Shown here in pieces: positions 26,531 to 35,989 of a stretch of 64,000 nucleotides of DNA. A program made the position numbers and the translations under genes. The notes under the pieces were generated by a model. That model did not search any database, was not told the origin of the DNA, and saw nothing but the letters and a program-made list of their open reading frames with translations. Positions within the stretch are counted from its first letter, which is position 1; every line of letters starts with the position of its first letter. The stretch is from Vibrio hangzhouensis (GTDB lineage: Bacteria > Pseudomonadota > Gammaproteobacteria > Enterobacterales > Vibrionaceae): contig NZ_FNVG01000009.1 of assembly GCF_900107935.1 (NCBI RefSeq), positions 62,001 through 126,000 on the forward strand, given 5' to 3'.

Positions 26531-26560
26531 AAAGCCTCAACCCAAGCGTTGGGGCTTTTT
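26531..26560 (+). terminator. rho-independent terminator after nrfA
   Basis: Stem AAAGCCTCAAC / GTTGGGGCTTT (one G-T pair) followed by TT and GC. It ends the nrfA transcript 45 bases after its stop. Confidence 0.85.
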
Positions 26561-26594
26561 GCTAAACTCGTAAATAGTAATGACTTAAACGAAG

Positions 26595-27032
26595 ATGATC
26601 ATGAATAGAGCGATCTTAATTGCAACCTATCTGGTTTCAGGGTTTGCCGTAGCGGGCACCTATAACAGTGTCTCTGTAGGCACCACCAACGAAGGAGGTT
26701 TTGGCGTTGGCCTTTACCATGATCGCAATTTAAGTTTTGGGTTTTATTCAAATCTTGCAGGTGGAACGGGACCAAACAATGATAACTTTGCGCTAAACGT
26801 TGGTCTGGTCAAATCGTTGAGCCAGAACATGGTTGGCTATGTTGGCGCGGGTCTGGCAAACCGGAGTGATGATAAACTTAGTGATTCGCCTGATCAGGGT
26901 GACGACTCCTCCCTTACCTTCAACGGCAATATTGGCTTGTTGATAAAGACAGGAGTCACCGGTTTCACCGCAGATGTTGGCTACAATACTGGCCTCGAGG
27001 CCGCCTTTTTTGGATTGGGCTATACCTACTGA
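26595..27032 (+). CDS. small secreted beta-barrel-like protein, hypothetical
   Basis: A 145-residue protein with an N-terminal signal peptide (about 1-20, ending VAG). The remainder has alternating short hydrophobic strands rich in G, N and Y (GGFGVGLYHDRNLSFGFYSNL; VGYVGAGLANRS) and ends GLGYTY with a terminal aromatic residue, as in small outer-membrane barrels. No specific family recognised. Two candidate ATGs are six bases apart (26595, 26601). It lies alone between the nrfA terminator and convergent fpr. Confidence 0.65.
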   Translation: MIMNRAILIATYLVSGFAVAGTYNSVSVGTTNEGGFGVGLYHDRNLSFGFYSNLAGGTGPNNDNFALNVGLVKSLSQNMVGYVGAGLANRSDDKLSDSPDQGDDSSLTFNGNIGLLIKTGVTGFTADVGYNTGLEAAFFGLGYTY

Positions 27033-27049
27033 AAAAGATTACGCTGTCA

Positions 27050-27823
27050 CTACCAATAATTTTCGCTGGCAAAGTTACCAGGTTTGCGGCGCAAATGCTT
27101 TACAAGCCCCAAATCAGTCAAGGTCTGACTAGTATCTTTCACCATGGATGGGTTGCCGCAAATATACAAAAAACTCTCTGAAGGAATAAACGTTCTGCCT
27201 ACTTTCCCCTGAATAGCACCCGAGGCCAGCAACAAAGGAATTCTACCTTGTAAGCTCGTCGCATGCGTTTCTCTGGATACAACCGTTACATACTGAAATC
27301 TGTCACCAAGATTACGACTAAGCGAATTAATAGCGTCTTGATACACCAGTTCATCACTCGTGCGTACGGCGTGAACCAGCGTAATGTTAGTGAAGCGCCA
27401 TTTCAGCGAAGGATCTGCCAACATCGAAATAAACGGGCCTATTGCCGTTCCCGTTGACAGCAGCCACAAATCCTTTGCGTAGTCTGGAATTTCATCCAAT
27501 GTCATGAAGCCTGATGGTTTCTGACCGACATACACTTCATCACCCTCATTCAGCTTGTGTAACTTTGGTGACAACTGGCCGTTATCATCAGCTATGATCA
27601 AAAACTCCAAATGATCATGCCCGTATGCATGGCCTGGGTGATTAACCATCGAGTAAGCACGTCGAACCCACTCTCCTTGCTCATTCGTTAAACCCAACTT
27701 GGTAAACTGTCCGGGCAAGTACTTCTCTACAGGAGCATTGATCTCGAGGCTAAAAAGTTTCTCCGTCCATTGTTTACGGGCAAGAACTCGCCCCTTCACT
27801 AAACCATTAGGAACCGTTTTCAT
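27050..27823 (-). CDS. fpr: ferredoxin/flavodoxin-NADP+ reductase Fpr
   Basis: A 257-residue FAD enzyme that moves electrons between NADPH and ferredoxin or flavodoxin. FAD-binding RRAYSMVN, the NADP-binding STGTAIGPF and YICGNPSMV are visible, and it ends SENYW with a C-terminal aromatic stacked on FAD. The ATG at 27823 follows GGAGGTAGTT; the longer frame is rejected. Divergent from the diiron/ketosynthase pair with about 200 bases between, so it might supply that diiron protein, although it is also a general enzyme. Confidence 0.93.
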   Translation of the reverse strand: MKTVPNGLVKGRVLARKQWTEKLFSLEINAPVEKYLPGQFTKLGLTNEQGEWVRRAYSMVNHPGHAYGHDHLEFLIIADDNGQLSPKLHKLNEGDEVYVGQKPSGFMTLDEIPDYAKDLWLLSTGTAIGPFISMLADPSLKWRFTNITLVHAVRTSDELVYQDAINSLSRNLGDRFQYVTVVSRETHATSLQGRIPLLLASGAIQGKVGRTFIPSESFLYICGNPSMVKDTSQTLTDLGLVKHLRRKPGNFASENYW

Positions 27824-28022
27824 AACTACCTCCAACAGAAAGACCGTCATCCCATCTTAAAGGGTAAATGTGCAAAATTTAAACTACAGTTTATAAGGTT
27901 ATACCCAGTGACACGCTGCGTGGGATTTGCCGGCTCATCAACTTTGTCGATTTTGACGAAAGAAAACCGGTGCCATCCGGTCTAGGTATAGTAAGTTTTG
28001 TAACCTGAACCTGTGAGGCGCC

Positions 28023-28712
28023 ATGAAGCCGTGTTTCCCTTCTGTTCCGATAAGTCTCTCTAGCAATAGCCCTGTCAATCTCTGGCTACAACAGTATCGC
28101 AGCACACGCCTGGTGTTTGAAAAAAGCCATCAAACAGCGCTCTCAAGATTGCTGCCACTTCTTATCTGTGGCGAACAATCCTCTCAATGGGTGTTTTATA
28201 ACGAATCGCAAAGGCACACCTCCTTTGACATGCTCACCGTCGCCTCCTCAGACTTTGAACGCATTGTGGCAGATGAGAAATACCATGAAGAGGCCCTTGA
28301 GCTGGTTCACCATCAACTTCCTCAACCTGAAGATATCTTATTGATAAAGAGACGAAGTCAACGATTCTTTACCGAGCTGGGAAATCGCTCTCGGTTTGAC
28401 CAACACTTTGCACAGATAGCCTGTCTGGACGCCTTGGTTTGTAAACTGATGCTGGCAATGGAACAAAGCTCGCTTGAAGCCACCCACCCCTTCGTTAAGC
28501 TTTGCAGGGCAATAAAACAAGATGAAGCAAGGCATGTGTCACTTTCGAAATATCATGCTGTCTCTCTCGGCTTCGATAAAGACGGTTGGAAAATAATGGA
28601 GCGCCACATCGGCAGCAAACTGTATGAGCTTCTGAAGACAGAATCTCAGGCATTTGAAACTTTAGGTATTATTTTAGAAGATATACTTAAGTTAAAGGGA
28701 GTTCGGACATGA
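28023..28712 (+). CDS. ferritin-like diiron-type protein, unknown function
   Basis: A 229-residue, helix-rich soluble protein I cannot place in a named family. It has two metal-ligand-like motifs at the expected spacing for a ferritin-like diiron site: E85-K-Y-H88 (DEKYHEEALELVHH) and D167-E-A-R-H171 (QDEARHVSLSKYH). The second is the pattern of AurF/CmlI-type N-oxygenases and other diiron oxygenases. Intervening candidate ligands are D136 and E147. GAGGCGCC precedes the ATG. Its stop overlaps the ATG of the ketosynthase-like gene (ATGA), so the two proteins are probably made in linked amounts and act on one pathway. Diiron chemistry is inferred from motifs only. Confidence 0.68.
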   Translation: MKPCFPSVPISLSSNSPVNLWLQQYRSTRLVFEKSHQTALSRLLPLLICGEQSSQWVFYNESQRHTSFDMLTVASSDFERIVADEKYHEEALELVHHQLPQPEDILLIKRRSQRFFTELGNRSRFDQHFAQIACLDALVCKLMLAMEQSSLEATHPFVKLCRAIKQDEARHVSLSKYHAVSLGFDKDGWKIMERHIGSKLYELLKTESQAFETLGIILEDILKLKGVRT

Positions 28713-29767
28713 GTGCAAGCTTTCTGCCCGGCGACGCGACCCTGCTCGCGGCCAGTTATTGTTTTCCGGATCAATACCTGGACAATCAGCAGCTCCTTGA
28801 CGCCTTAACCACATTATCTGGTAAACGTTACGCTCGAATTGCGGCCAGAATCGTACCATTTCTTGGCATTGAAGGGCGTTACTTTTCGCGAAGTGTCCGC
28901 ACTTGCACCAGTGCGCCTAGCCCTACTAATTCAGAGCTGGTGACCAGTGTCATTGAAGATTTGCTGAATCAATCTCATACCACCCTTGCCGATATAGATT
29001 ATTTGGTAGGCCATACCACCACGCCAGACACTCAACTGCCTCCAAGTATTGCCTGGGTCGCAGAAAAACTGCGTTATCAAGGCCCCTTCATGGAACTTCG
29101 ACAGGCTTGCACTGGCTTCTCTAGTGCCTTACAAATAGTTATCCCCCGCCTTGCGATGGTCCACAAACCCGTCATTATCGCCGGCAGTGAAACGGGCTCC
29201 GTCTATTTTGACTACCACAAGGGATTCCTCGACCAGTCGCAACTCGTGAACTACATGCAAATGGGTGATGGCGCAGGCGGCGTCATACTCGCACCTTCGG
29301 GTATAAGCGGGATGGGTAAAATCTCACATTGCTTTACAGGGCAAATCAGTGTTGACCAAGCCCCGGGACTCTCTCTTGACGGCGGTTCTCTATCCGTCTA
29401 CACCCAAGGTGGCAAAGCTCGCTTTCATCACAACGCCACCAATGTACGAAAAAGCGGAGAAGCCTTGTTTCAGGCTGGGATCCTAGCTCTTCGTTCACAG
29501 GGCTTTGAACTCGAGCAGTTTGACTACATCATTCCTCATCAGGCAAGTGGGCGCATTGATGAGCTACTAAGTCAGGCACTCAATATCGATCAATGTAAAA
29601 TCATCAATGATGCCAAAGTATGGGGGAATCTTGGCTCTGCTGCTATTTGGTGTAGTTTTTCCAAATTGATTAGCAGTGGCAAGCTTCACACTGGCGCTAA
29701 AGTCGCCGTATTAGGCGCAGAAGCGACAAAGTACATGTACGGAGGATTTGTATATACGCACGGCTGA
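28709..29767 (+). CDS. 3-oxoacyl-ACP synthase III (FabH)-like protein
   Basis: A 352-residue KAS III-fold enzyme with the complete triad: Cys134 in LRQACTGFSSAL, His277 in IIPHQASGRID and Asn307 in VWGNLGSAAI, plus MGDGAGGVIL. It is longer and more divergent than housekeeping FabH, and sits apart from other fab genes. It probably performs a specialised acyl transfer or condensation, as do PqsD-, OleA- or CerJ-like relatives; the substrate is unknown. Translationally coupled to the diiron-type gene at 28023 and convergent with the nrfG-like gene. Confidence 0.83.
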   Translation: MSASFLPGDATLLAASYCFPDQYLDNQQLLDALTTLSGKRYARIAARIVPFLGIEGRYFSRSVRTCTSAPSPTNSELVTSVIEDLLNQSHTTLADIDYLVGHTTTPDTQLPPSIAWVAEKLRYQGPFMELRQACTGFSSALQIVIPRLAMVHKPVIIAGSETGSVYFDYHKGFLDQSQLVNYMQMGDGAGGVILAPSGISGMGKISHCFTGQISVDQAPGLSLDGGSLSVYTQGGKARFHHNATNVRKSGEALFQAGILALRSQGFELEQFDYIIPHQASGRIDELLSQALNIDQCKIINDAKVWGNLGSAAIWCSFSKLISSGKLHTGAKVAVLGAEATKYMYGGFVYTHG

Positions 29768-29777
29768 GTGAGTTGTG

Positions 29778-30419
29778 CTATCGGCCAGCCATACTTTTCG
29801 CCTGATTGATTTTTTCTATGATATTGGCGCGATCAATCCCGGGACGATTAGAGTCGAGGATCTTAGTCCAGACAGTAATTGCACTGTCATAATCCGAAGT
29901 CAAAAAGTGATCGGATGCAACCAGTAACAGAGCAGTATCGTTGAATTCATCCATATGTAACGCCTTGTCAATGAACCGTTGCACCTCCGGTGTCATCGTT
30001 TGAGACTCACTAAAGTACTTGGCCGTGGCAATCGCGGCATACTGTCCCGCATAAGGGAGCTCAGACAGTCGAATGGAGTAGTCAAAACAGGTAATCGCTG
30101 CATCGAACTCGTTACGCTGCATATAGAGTTGCCCCAGATGAAACCAGTTTTTGCCGTTATTAGGATCGCCTCTCAGAGCTTGCTGCAACTCATTCATCAT
30201 GGTTTCACCATTCTTTACGACGGGTGTTTCGGCAGGCTGAGGGAGCTCGGTACGTATCTGGCTCCAAACTAGCCAGGACATGCCACATACCAACACACTT
30301 GTACTCAGGGAATATAAGACGCGCGTCCGTCGGGATGCTATCGCACTCAAACTTAAAAACGCCACAATGAAAATGGCACTACCACACAGTACGACAAACA
30401 AAGACAGTGAACTGAACAA
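29778..30419 (-). CDS. nrfG: TPR protein NrfG-like (heme lyase accessory)
   Basis: A 213-residue protein with two N-terminal membrane segments (about 5-28 and 36-52) and a C-terminal TPR domain, with repeats such as NWFHLGQLYMQRNEFDAAITCF. This is the layout of NrfG / C-terminal CcmI, which chaperones apocytochrome for heme attachment. It is separated from nrfEF by about 8 kb, unlike the classical nrfEFG order. The only start near the N-terminus is TTG at 30419 without a good ribosome site, so the start is uncertain. Confidence 0.78.
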   Translation of the reverse strand: MFSSLSLFVVLCGSAIFIVAFLSLSAIASRRTRVLYSLSTSVLVCGMSWLVWSQIRTELPQPAETPVVKNGETMMNELQQALRGDPNNGKNWFHLGQLYMQRNEFDAAITCFDYSIRLSELPYAGQYAAIATAKYFSESQTMTPEVQRFIDKALHMDEFNDTALLLVASDHFLTSDYDSAITVWTKILDSNRPGIDRANIIEKINQAKSMAGR

Positions 30420-30500
30420 ACTATAATCACTCGTAATATCGAAGGAACAACCAGTATATCGACTGCACTGAATCGTGACTGTGAGGTAGCAAGGATTTTA

Positions 30501-31334
30501 CTAGAACACCCGACGCTTCAAACCTGCACGCTCCAAAATTCGGGTCGATATTTCTTCAACGGACAATGATGAAGTATTGATATAAGGGATCGCCTCCCTG
30601 CGGAACAGCGCCTCTACGCTCGCCAGTTCATTAAGACATTGTTGTGTACTCGCATAATCACTGCCCGCCAAGCGGTTTTCCCTGATTTCGGTTAATCTTT
30701 GCGGATCGATAGTCAAACCGAACAGTTTGTGCCGGTGTATCTCAAACTCAGGCATCAACCGAAGGCGTTTGATGTCATCATCAATAAATGGATAGTTCAC
30801 CACGCGCAAACCAAATTGCATGGCTAAATAGAGACTTGTTGGGGTTTTGCCACTCCGGGATACTCCCAATAGTATGATGTCTGCTTCGTCCAGATTCTTA
30901 AGGGAAATACCATCGTCGTGTGCCAATGTATATTCGACCGCTGCGATACGGTCAAAGTACTTAGCGGAGTCTTTTCCCACACTGTGGGAACGTTGCAATT
31001 TGGGTTTCGGCTCTAGCTGCAAATCTCCCTGAACTTGCGCCACAATACTCTCCAGAACATCGTAACAATAGGCAGATGAACTCATAAGACCTTTGCGAAT
31101 TTCCGGGACTACGATAGAAAAAAACACTAACGGTTTTACACCATTACGTTCATAAGATTGATTAATTTCTCTAATGAGTTCATCCAGCTTATGGGCGCTC
31201 TCCACAAATGGAAACGTTTTCTCATTTGCTTCGAATGGAAATTGACCCAACACCACGTGCCCCAATGTCTCACAAGTAATCGCTGTTCCATCAGAAACGT
31301 AGAATACGTCACGACTTTGACCAAAATTTTTCAT
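30501..31334 (-). CDS. ppsR: PEP synthetase regulatory kinase/phosphatase PpsR
   Basis: Bifunctional DUF299 protein that inactivates PEP synthase by ADP-dependent threonine phosphorylation and reactivates it by phosphorolysis. It shows the P-loop [15 protein letters not shown] and the family segments [16 protein letters not shown] at the start and NYPFIDDD. 277 residues, as in E. coli (277). Divergent from its target gene ppsA. Confidence 0.94.
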   Translation of the reverse strand: MKNFGQSRDVFYVSDGTAITCETLGHVVLGQFPFEANEKTFPFVESAHKLDELIREINQSYERNGVKPLVFFSIVVPEIRKGLMSSSAYCYDVLESIVAQVQGDLQLEPKPKLQRSHSVGKDSAKYFDRIAAVEYTLAHDDGISLKNLDEADIILLGVSRSGKTPTSLYLAMQFGLRVVNYPFIDDDIKRLRLMPEFEIHRHKLFGLTIDPQRLTEIRENRLAGSDYASTQQCLNELASVEALFRREAIPYINTSSLSVEEISTRILERAGLKRRVF

Positions 31335-31428
31335 TTTCTATTTAATTTTTCAAATTAATTTAAGTAGGATGCATTACATAATATCGATAACAAACCCTAG
31401 CATTCAATAACGTCCCCCCACAGTTTGG

Positions 31429-31448
31429 AAAAATAGTTAACTATTTTT
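31429..31448. promoter_or_regulatory. perfect palindrome in the ppsR-ppsA intergenic region
   Basis: AAAAATAG-TTAA-CTATTTTT is a perfect 20-base inverted repeat about 60 bases before the ppsA start. It could be an operator or a hairpin over the promoter. No regulator is assigned. Confidence 0.4.
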
Positions 31449-31506
31449 TCACTGAATACGTAATCGTTTGCTATATCCTACAGCTGCAATGTTTCTGGAG
31501 AAAGAC

Positions 31507-33876
31507 ATGCAAAACAACACCCTTTGGTTCAATGGTCTGTCCATGAAAGATGTCGATAAGGTCGGCGGTAAGAATGCTTCTCTTGGCGAAATGGTTTCTA
31601 ACCTCGCTAACGCCGGAGTTTCCGTACCGAATGGCTTTGCGACGACTTCCTATGCATTCAACCAGTTTCTCGATTTCGAAGGACTGGATGATCGCATTCA
31701 CGGACTGTTAGACGAACTAGATGTTGATGATGTTGACGCACTGCGTAAGACAGGCGCGACCATCCGTCAATGGGTATTAGAAGCCCCCTTCCCTGCTGAT
31801 TTAGAGCAGGACATTCGAGATAATTACCTGGAACTTATCGATGGCAACATGGAACTATCGGTGGCAGTGCGTTCTTCTGCTACTGCCGAAGACCTTCCTG
31901 ATGCCTCTTTCGCGGGCCAGCAAGAAACGTTTTTAAACGTGAAAGGCGTCGATGCCGTTTTGGAAGCAACCAAGCATGTCTACGCGTCTCTGTTTAACGA
32001 CAGAGCAATCTCTTATCGTGTTCACCAAGGATTCGATCACCGTGGCATTTCACTTTCCGCCGGTATTCAACGCATGGTTCGCTCTGACGCTGCGTCTTCA
32101 GGTGTCATGTTTACCTTAGATACCGAATCCGGTTTCGATCAAGTTGTGTTTATTACCTCGGCCTGGGGTCTGGGTGAGATGGTAGTGCAAGGTGCCGTGA
32201 ACCCAGATGAGTTCTATGTGCATAAGCCTCTTCTTGAACAAGGTCAGGCACCGATAGTGAAGAAAACATTCGGTTCCAAGCAGATCAAGATGGTTTATTC
32301 CGACAACCAGCAAATTGGTAAGCAAGTTGAAATCGTCGATACCTCTGAAGAAGAACGCAACCAGTTCTCACTGACTGACGAGGAAATCAAAGAACTTGCT
32401 AAACAAGCCATGATCATCGAAAAGCACTACCAGCGTCCGATGGATATCGAATGGGCCAAAGATGGCATTGACGGTAAGCTTTACATTGTTCAGGCACGCC
32501 CGGAAACCGTATGTTCTCAAAGTGAGCAGAATGTCATTGAACGCTTCCAGTTGAACAACAAAGCAGAAGTGTTGGTTGAAGGACGCGCGATTGGCCAGCG
32601 AATTGGTACTGGTCCTGTGCGTCTGGTCGACTCTCTTGATCAAATGTCGTTGGTTCAGGAAGGTGATGTACTGGTCACCGATATGACCGATCCGGATTGG
32701 GAACCTGTCATGAAGAAAGCGTCTGCCATCGTGACCAATCGCGGCGGTCGCACCTGCCATGCAGCGATCATTGCCCGTGAACTGGGCATTCCTGCCATCG
32801 TAGGCTGCGGCAATGCTACCGACAGCCTGACTGACGGTATGACGGTGACCGTTTCATGCTCAGAAGGCGAAACGGGATACGTCTATCAGGGTGAACTGGA
32901 CTTTGAGATCCGTCGCTCTGCTGTTGACGAACTGCCATTGCTTCCGACTAAAGTCATGATGAACGTGGGTAACCCTGATCGTGCGTTCGACTTCGCTCAA
33001 CTTCCAAATGAAGGCGTAGGATTGGCTCGTCTGGAGTTCATCATCAATAAGATGATTGGCATTCACCCGAAAGCACTGCTTAACTTCGACCAGCAAGCGC
33101 CAGAGTTGCAAGCCGAAATTACTCAGCGAATTCGTGGCTATAAAGATCCTATCGATTTCTACGTAAGCAAGCTGACAGAAGGGATTGCGACGATCGCTGC
33201 TGCATTCTGGCCAAAACGCGTTATCGTTCGTATGTCTGATTTCAAATCTAACGAGTATGGCAACCTGGTTGGTGGACAAGCATTTGAACCACACGAAGAA
33301 AACCCAATGCTGGGCTTCCGTGGTGCATCTCGCTATATCTCACCAGTATTTGAGGATTGCTTTGAGCTGGAAACTCAGGCGATTAAACGCGTTCGTCATG
33401 AAATGAGACTGAAGAACGTAGAGATCATGATTCCTTTCGTACGCACACCAAGTGAAGCAGCACAAGTCATCGACCTATTAGCGAAATTCGACCTACGCCG
33501 CGGTGAGAATGGCCTGAAAGTCATCATGATGTGTGAGTTACCGTCTAATGCTATTCTGGCCGATGAGTTCCTGAAGTACTTCGACGGTTTCTCTATCGGC
33601 TCAAACGACATGACTCAGTTGACGTTGGGTCTGGATCGTGACTCTGGAGATGTCGCTCACCTCTTTGATGAACGAAACCCTGCAGTAAAAGCGCTGCTGA
33701 AAATGGCCATTGATGCTGCAACCAAAGCAGGTAAGTATGTCGGCATCTGTGGTCAGGGTCCATCAGACCATGAAGATCTGGCAGAATGGTTAATGGAGCA
33801 AGGAATTAGTTCAGTGTCACTAAACCCGGATACTGTTATCGATACCTGGATTCAGCTAGGTAAAGCGGCTAATTAA
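31507..33876 (+). CDS. ppsA: phosphoenolpyruvate synthase PpsA
   Basis: Converts pyruvate and ATP to PEP, AMP and phosphate for gluconeogenesis (789 residues; E. coli 792). In order: an N-terminal ATP-grasp-like domain ([32 protein letters not shown]), the phosphohistidine domain with [15 protein letters not shown] (His about 418), and the C-terminal PEP/pyruvate barrel ([26 protein letters not shown]). The ATG at 31507 follows TGGAGAAAGAC; an in-frame ATG 13 codons earlier lacks homology. Controlled post-translationally by PpsR. Confidence 0.96.
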   Translation: MQNNTLWFNGLSMKDVDKVGGKNASLGEMVSNLANAGVSVPNGFATTSYAFNQFLDFEGLDDRIHGLLDELDVDDVDALRKTGATIRQWVLEAPFPADLEQDIRDNYLELIDGNMELSVAVRSSATAEDLPDASFAGQQETFLNVKGVDAVLEATKHVYASLFNDRAISYRVHQGFDHRGISLSAGIQRMVRSDAASSGVMFTLDTESGFDQVVFITSAWGLGEMVVQGAVNPDEFYVHKPLLEQGQAPIVKKTFGSKQIKMVYSDNQQIGKQVEIVDTSEEERNQFSLTDEEIKELAKQAMIIEKHYQRPMDIEWAKDGIDGKLYIVQARPETVCSQSEQNVIERFQLNNKAEVLVEGRAIGQRIGTGPVRLVDSLDQMSLVQEGDVLVTDMTDPDWEPVMKKASAIVTNRGGRTCHAAIIARELGIPAIVGCGNATDSLTDGMTVTVSCSEGETGYVYQGELDFEIRRSAVDELPLLPTKVMMNVGNPDRAFDFAQLPNEGVGLARLEFIINKMIGIHPKALLNFDQQAPELQAEITQRIRGYKDPIDFYVSKLTEGIATIAAAFWPKRVIVRMSDFKSNEYGNLVGGQAFEPHEENPMLGFRGASRYISPVFEDCFELETQAIKRVRHEMRLKNVEIMIPFVRTPSEAAQVIDLLAKFDLRRGENGLKVIMMCELPSNAILADEFLKYFDGFSIGSNDMTQLTLGLDRDSGDVAHLFDERNPAVKALLKMAIDAATKAGKYVGICGQGPSDHEDLAEWLMEQGISSVSLNPDTVIDTWIQLGKAAN

Positions 33877-33911
33877 AGCCCGTACACTACTACGTTGATA
33901 CTCATCCAAAC

Positions 33912-33952
33912 AAAAAACCGCCACTTTCGGTATCTGAAATGGCGGTTTTTTT
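33912..33952 (+). terminator. rho-independent terminator after ppsA
   Basis: Stem AAAAACCGCCACTTTC / GAAATGGCGGTTTTT with loop and a T-run. It may also act on the convergent tpm transcript. Confidence 0.88.
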
Positions 33953-33969
33953 AGCATTGTAACCTGAGG

Positions 33970-34623
33970 TCAGTCGGTACGTTCAATTAGCCAGACTTCC
34001 TCAGCAAACCTGGTTAATCCCTGCTGAATCCTTCTATGGTCCTTGCCAGCTTCATCTCGCTCAAGCTTCTCAATTGAGTAGCCCTCTCCAAAAAGCTGCT
34101 CGATTTCTTGTCTATCCACGCTATAAGGAGGTCCGGACATCTCTTCCTGAATATAGTCGAGTGAGACAAGGAGAATCTTACCTTCCGGCTTTAGCGTCTG
34201 CTTGAGCTTTTCTGCATAAGCTGGACGCAGTGACTGCGGAATCGCAATCAGTGCGGCACGGTCATAGATAAGCTCTACCGGTTCAACCGGAACAGAAAAG
34301 TAGTCACCGACATAGAGGTTCAGCTCATCAAACTGGTACAACTCATATTGACCGCTGATCGGAGTCACCATTGGCGTATAAAAATGTTCTGAGAAAAATG
34401 AACGCACCGCAATTTGACTTAACTCAACTCCCACAACATTGTCGTGGCGCTGCGCCAGCCACACTAAGTCTTCTGATTTGCCACACAAGGGCACGAAAAC
34501 CGACTGTTCACGATGAGGGGCCAATTGCTCCCAGTACTTAATGAGCAACGGATTCACATCCTCCAGATGGAAACCAATTTTATTCGCGGCCCACTTATCA
34601 TGCCAAAGTTCAAAATCGTTCAT
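33970..34623 (-). CDS. tpm: thiopurine S-methyltransferase-like protein Tpm
   Basis: SAM-dependent methyltransferase of the bacterial TPMT family, known to methylate thiopurines and also selenium and tellurium oxyanions. It shows [16 protein letters not shown] at the N-terminus, [21 protein letters not shown] and DRAALIAIP. 217 residues from the ATG at 34623, as in other bacterial TPMTs (218). An upstream in-frame extension is without homology. Confidence 0.92.
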   Translation of the reverse strand: MNDFELWHDKWAANKIGFHLEDVNPLLIKYWEQLAPHREQSVFVPLCGKSEDLVWLAQRHDNVVGVELSQIAVRSFFSEHFYTPMVTPISGQYELYQFDELNLYVGDYFSVPVEPVELIYDRAALIAIPQSLRPAYAEKLKQTLKPEGKILLVSLDYIQEEMSGPPYSVDRQEIEQLFGEGYSIEKLERDEAGKDHRRIQQGLTRFAEEVWLIERTD

Positions 34624-34850
34624 TTGTTGTTCATATTTGTTATGGATAATCGTTAACGTAGAGTTTACAGAGTGCAGACAAAATGTCACACCCATTGACG
34701 TAGATTTTTATTGCAGACAGACATCACAGTTTACACAGTCTGTTACACACTTTGATTGGGATCTGAAACATTATCCCCATATCATAGTTTGTAATACTCC
34801 TATTCGTTGGCCCCTTTTTGATACCGTTTTTAACGTAGTTAGGAGAGAGA

Positions 34851-35627
34851 ATGAGCACTTTTCTTCGTACCGCAGCATTAATGCTATTGGTACTCAGCCG
34901 CACCCCTGCATTAGCGGCAACGCTTAATCAATCCGATTCCAATTCAACAAAAGGAAAGCAAGAACAAAACGAAGTTTGCCCATCTGTTTTCAAACACAGC
35001 CTGAGCGGGCTCTATGGTATCGATGCATTAAACAGCAACGCCCTTCAGCCACACTCCGACTTTGATGTCTTATACAGCAAAGCGCATCAAGCACAGCACG
35101 AGCTTGAGGCTCTTTGCAAAACCACCGCCCTGCTTACTACGACCGAAGCCTATTTTGCTGGCGTAAAATCCGCTGAACGTGCGAAGGAGAAAATTCGTAC
35201 TGAACTTAACGGTGAGACCAACCAAATCACAGATCTGGCTCGAGGTACAATTGTTGCAGATGACGTTGAGAGTCTGGTTAGCGCTTATGAAGCACTAAAC
35301 AGAGAAGCCAAAGTGGTTCGTGTTAAAAACCGCTTCAAAAGTCCGGCTCCATCGGGATATCGTGACTTGAATATTTTGGTTCAACTTCCGAAAACAGGCA
35401 TTATTGCCGAAGTGCAATTGCACTTAAAAGCAATTGCCGATGTGAAAAGCGGACCAGAGCATGACCTATATGAAATTATTCAAGGAATTGAACGCAAAGC
35501 TGCTGCACAACAGCGAAGCTTGAATGATATTGAGACTGCTCAAATAACCAGTCTGAGAAGACAATCTCTGGAGCTGTATCAAAACGCGTGGCAACCGTAC
35601 ATTACAACCCATATCCGCGCAGCCTGA
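34851..35627 (+). CDS. relV: small alarmone (p)ppGpp synthetase RelV
   Basis: RelA/SpoT-domain synthetase of the Vibrio-specific RelV type (258 residues; V. cholerae RelV about 257). The synthetase core is visible from about residue 105: RAKEKI, DLARGTIVADDVESL, RVKNRFKSPAPSGYRDLN and IIAEVQLHLKAI. There is no hydrolase, TGS or ACT domain. The first 23 residues (FLRTAALMLLVLSRTPALAA) look like a Sec signal peptide, which is odd for an enzyme that needs ATP and GTP. TTAGGAGAGAG precedes the ATG. It is close to ihfA and pheST, as in V. cholerae. Confidence 0.9.
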   Translation: MSTFLRTAALMLLVLSRTPALAATLNQSDSNSTKGKQEQNEVCPSVFKHSLSGLYGIDALNSNALQPHSDFDVLYSKAHQAQHELEALCKTTALLTTTEAYFAGVKSAERAKEKIRTELNGETNQITDLARGTIVADDVESLVSAYEALNREAKVVRVKNRFKSPAPSGYRDLNILVQLPKTGIIAEVQLHLKAIADVKSGPEHDLYEIIQGIERKAAAQQRSLNDIETAQITSLRRQSLELYQNAWQPYITTHIRAA

Positions 35628-35650
35628 GTCCTTTCAAAGCAACTGATAAA

Positions 35651-35679
35651 CAAAAAGACCACATTGCGTGGTCTTTTTG
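35651..35679. terminator. bidirectional terminator between relV and ihfA
   Basis: Perfect stem CAAAAAGACCAC / GTGGTCTTTTTG with a five-base loop; both flanks give T-rich tails. Lies between convergent relV and ihfA. Confidence 0.9.
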
Positions 35680-35695
35680 TTTTTGTAGTAACAAC

Positions 35696-35989
35696 TTAAT
35701 CTACTTTGATGTTCTCGACTCGCGCCTTTAGTTTTTGGCCGGGACGGAATGTAACTACGCGTCGAGCAGAAATAGGAATGTCTTCACCAGTTTTAGGATT
35801 TCGTCCCGGACGTTCATTCTTGTCACGAAGATCAAAATTACCAAAACCCGACAGTTTTACCTGTTCGCCACTTTCGAGTGATTTTCTAATCTCTTCGAAA
35901 AACACTTCTACCGTTTCCTTGGCATCCCTTTTACTGAATCCGAGTTTCTCAAATAGGTTCTCAGCCAGATCGGCTTTTGTGAGCGCCAT
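35696..35989 (-). CDS. ihfA: integration host factor subunit alpha
   Basis: DNA-bending histone-like protein; pairs with IhfB. 97 residues (E. coli 99) with the HU/IHF core [23 protein letters not shown] and the beta-arm prolines in [28 protein letters not shown] precedes the ATG. Unlike E. coli, it is not directly behind pheT: a 500-base gap with a terminator intervenes, so it must have its own promoter. Confidence 0.96.
   Translation of the reverse strand: MALTKADLAENLFEKLGFSKRDAKETVEVFFEEIRKSLESGEQVKLSGFGNFDLRDKNERPGRNPKTGEDIPISARRVVTFRPGQKLKARVENIKVD

Noticed and set aside
27966..27981. ACCGG-TGCCAT-CCGGT inverted repeat before the diiron-type gene
   Set aside because: Only five-base arms and no further context; could be chance, so not called an operator.
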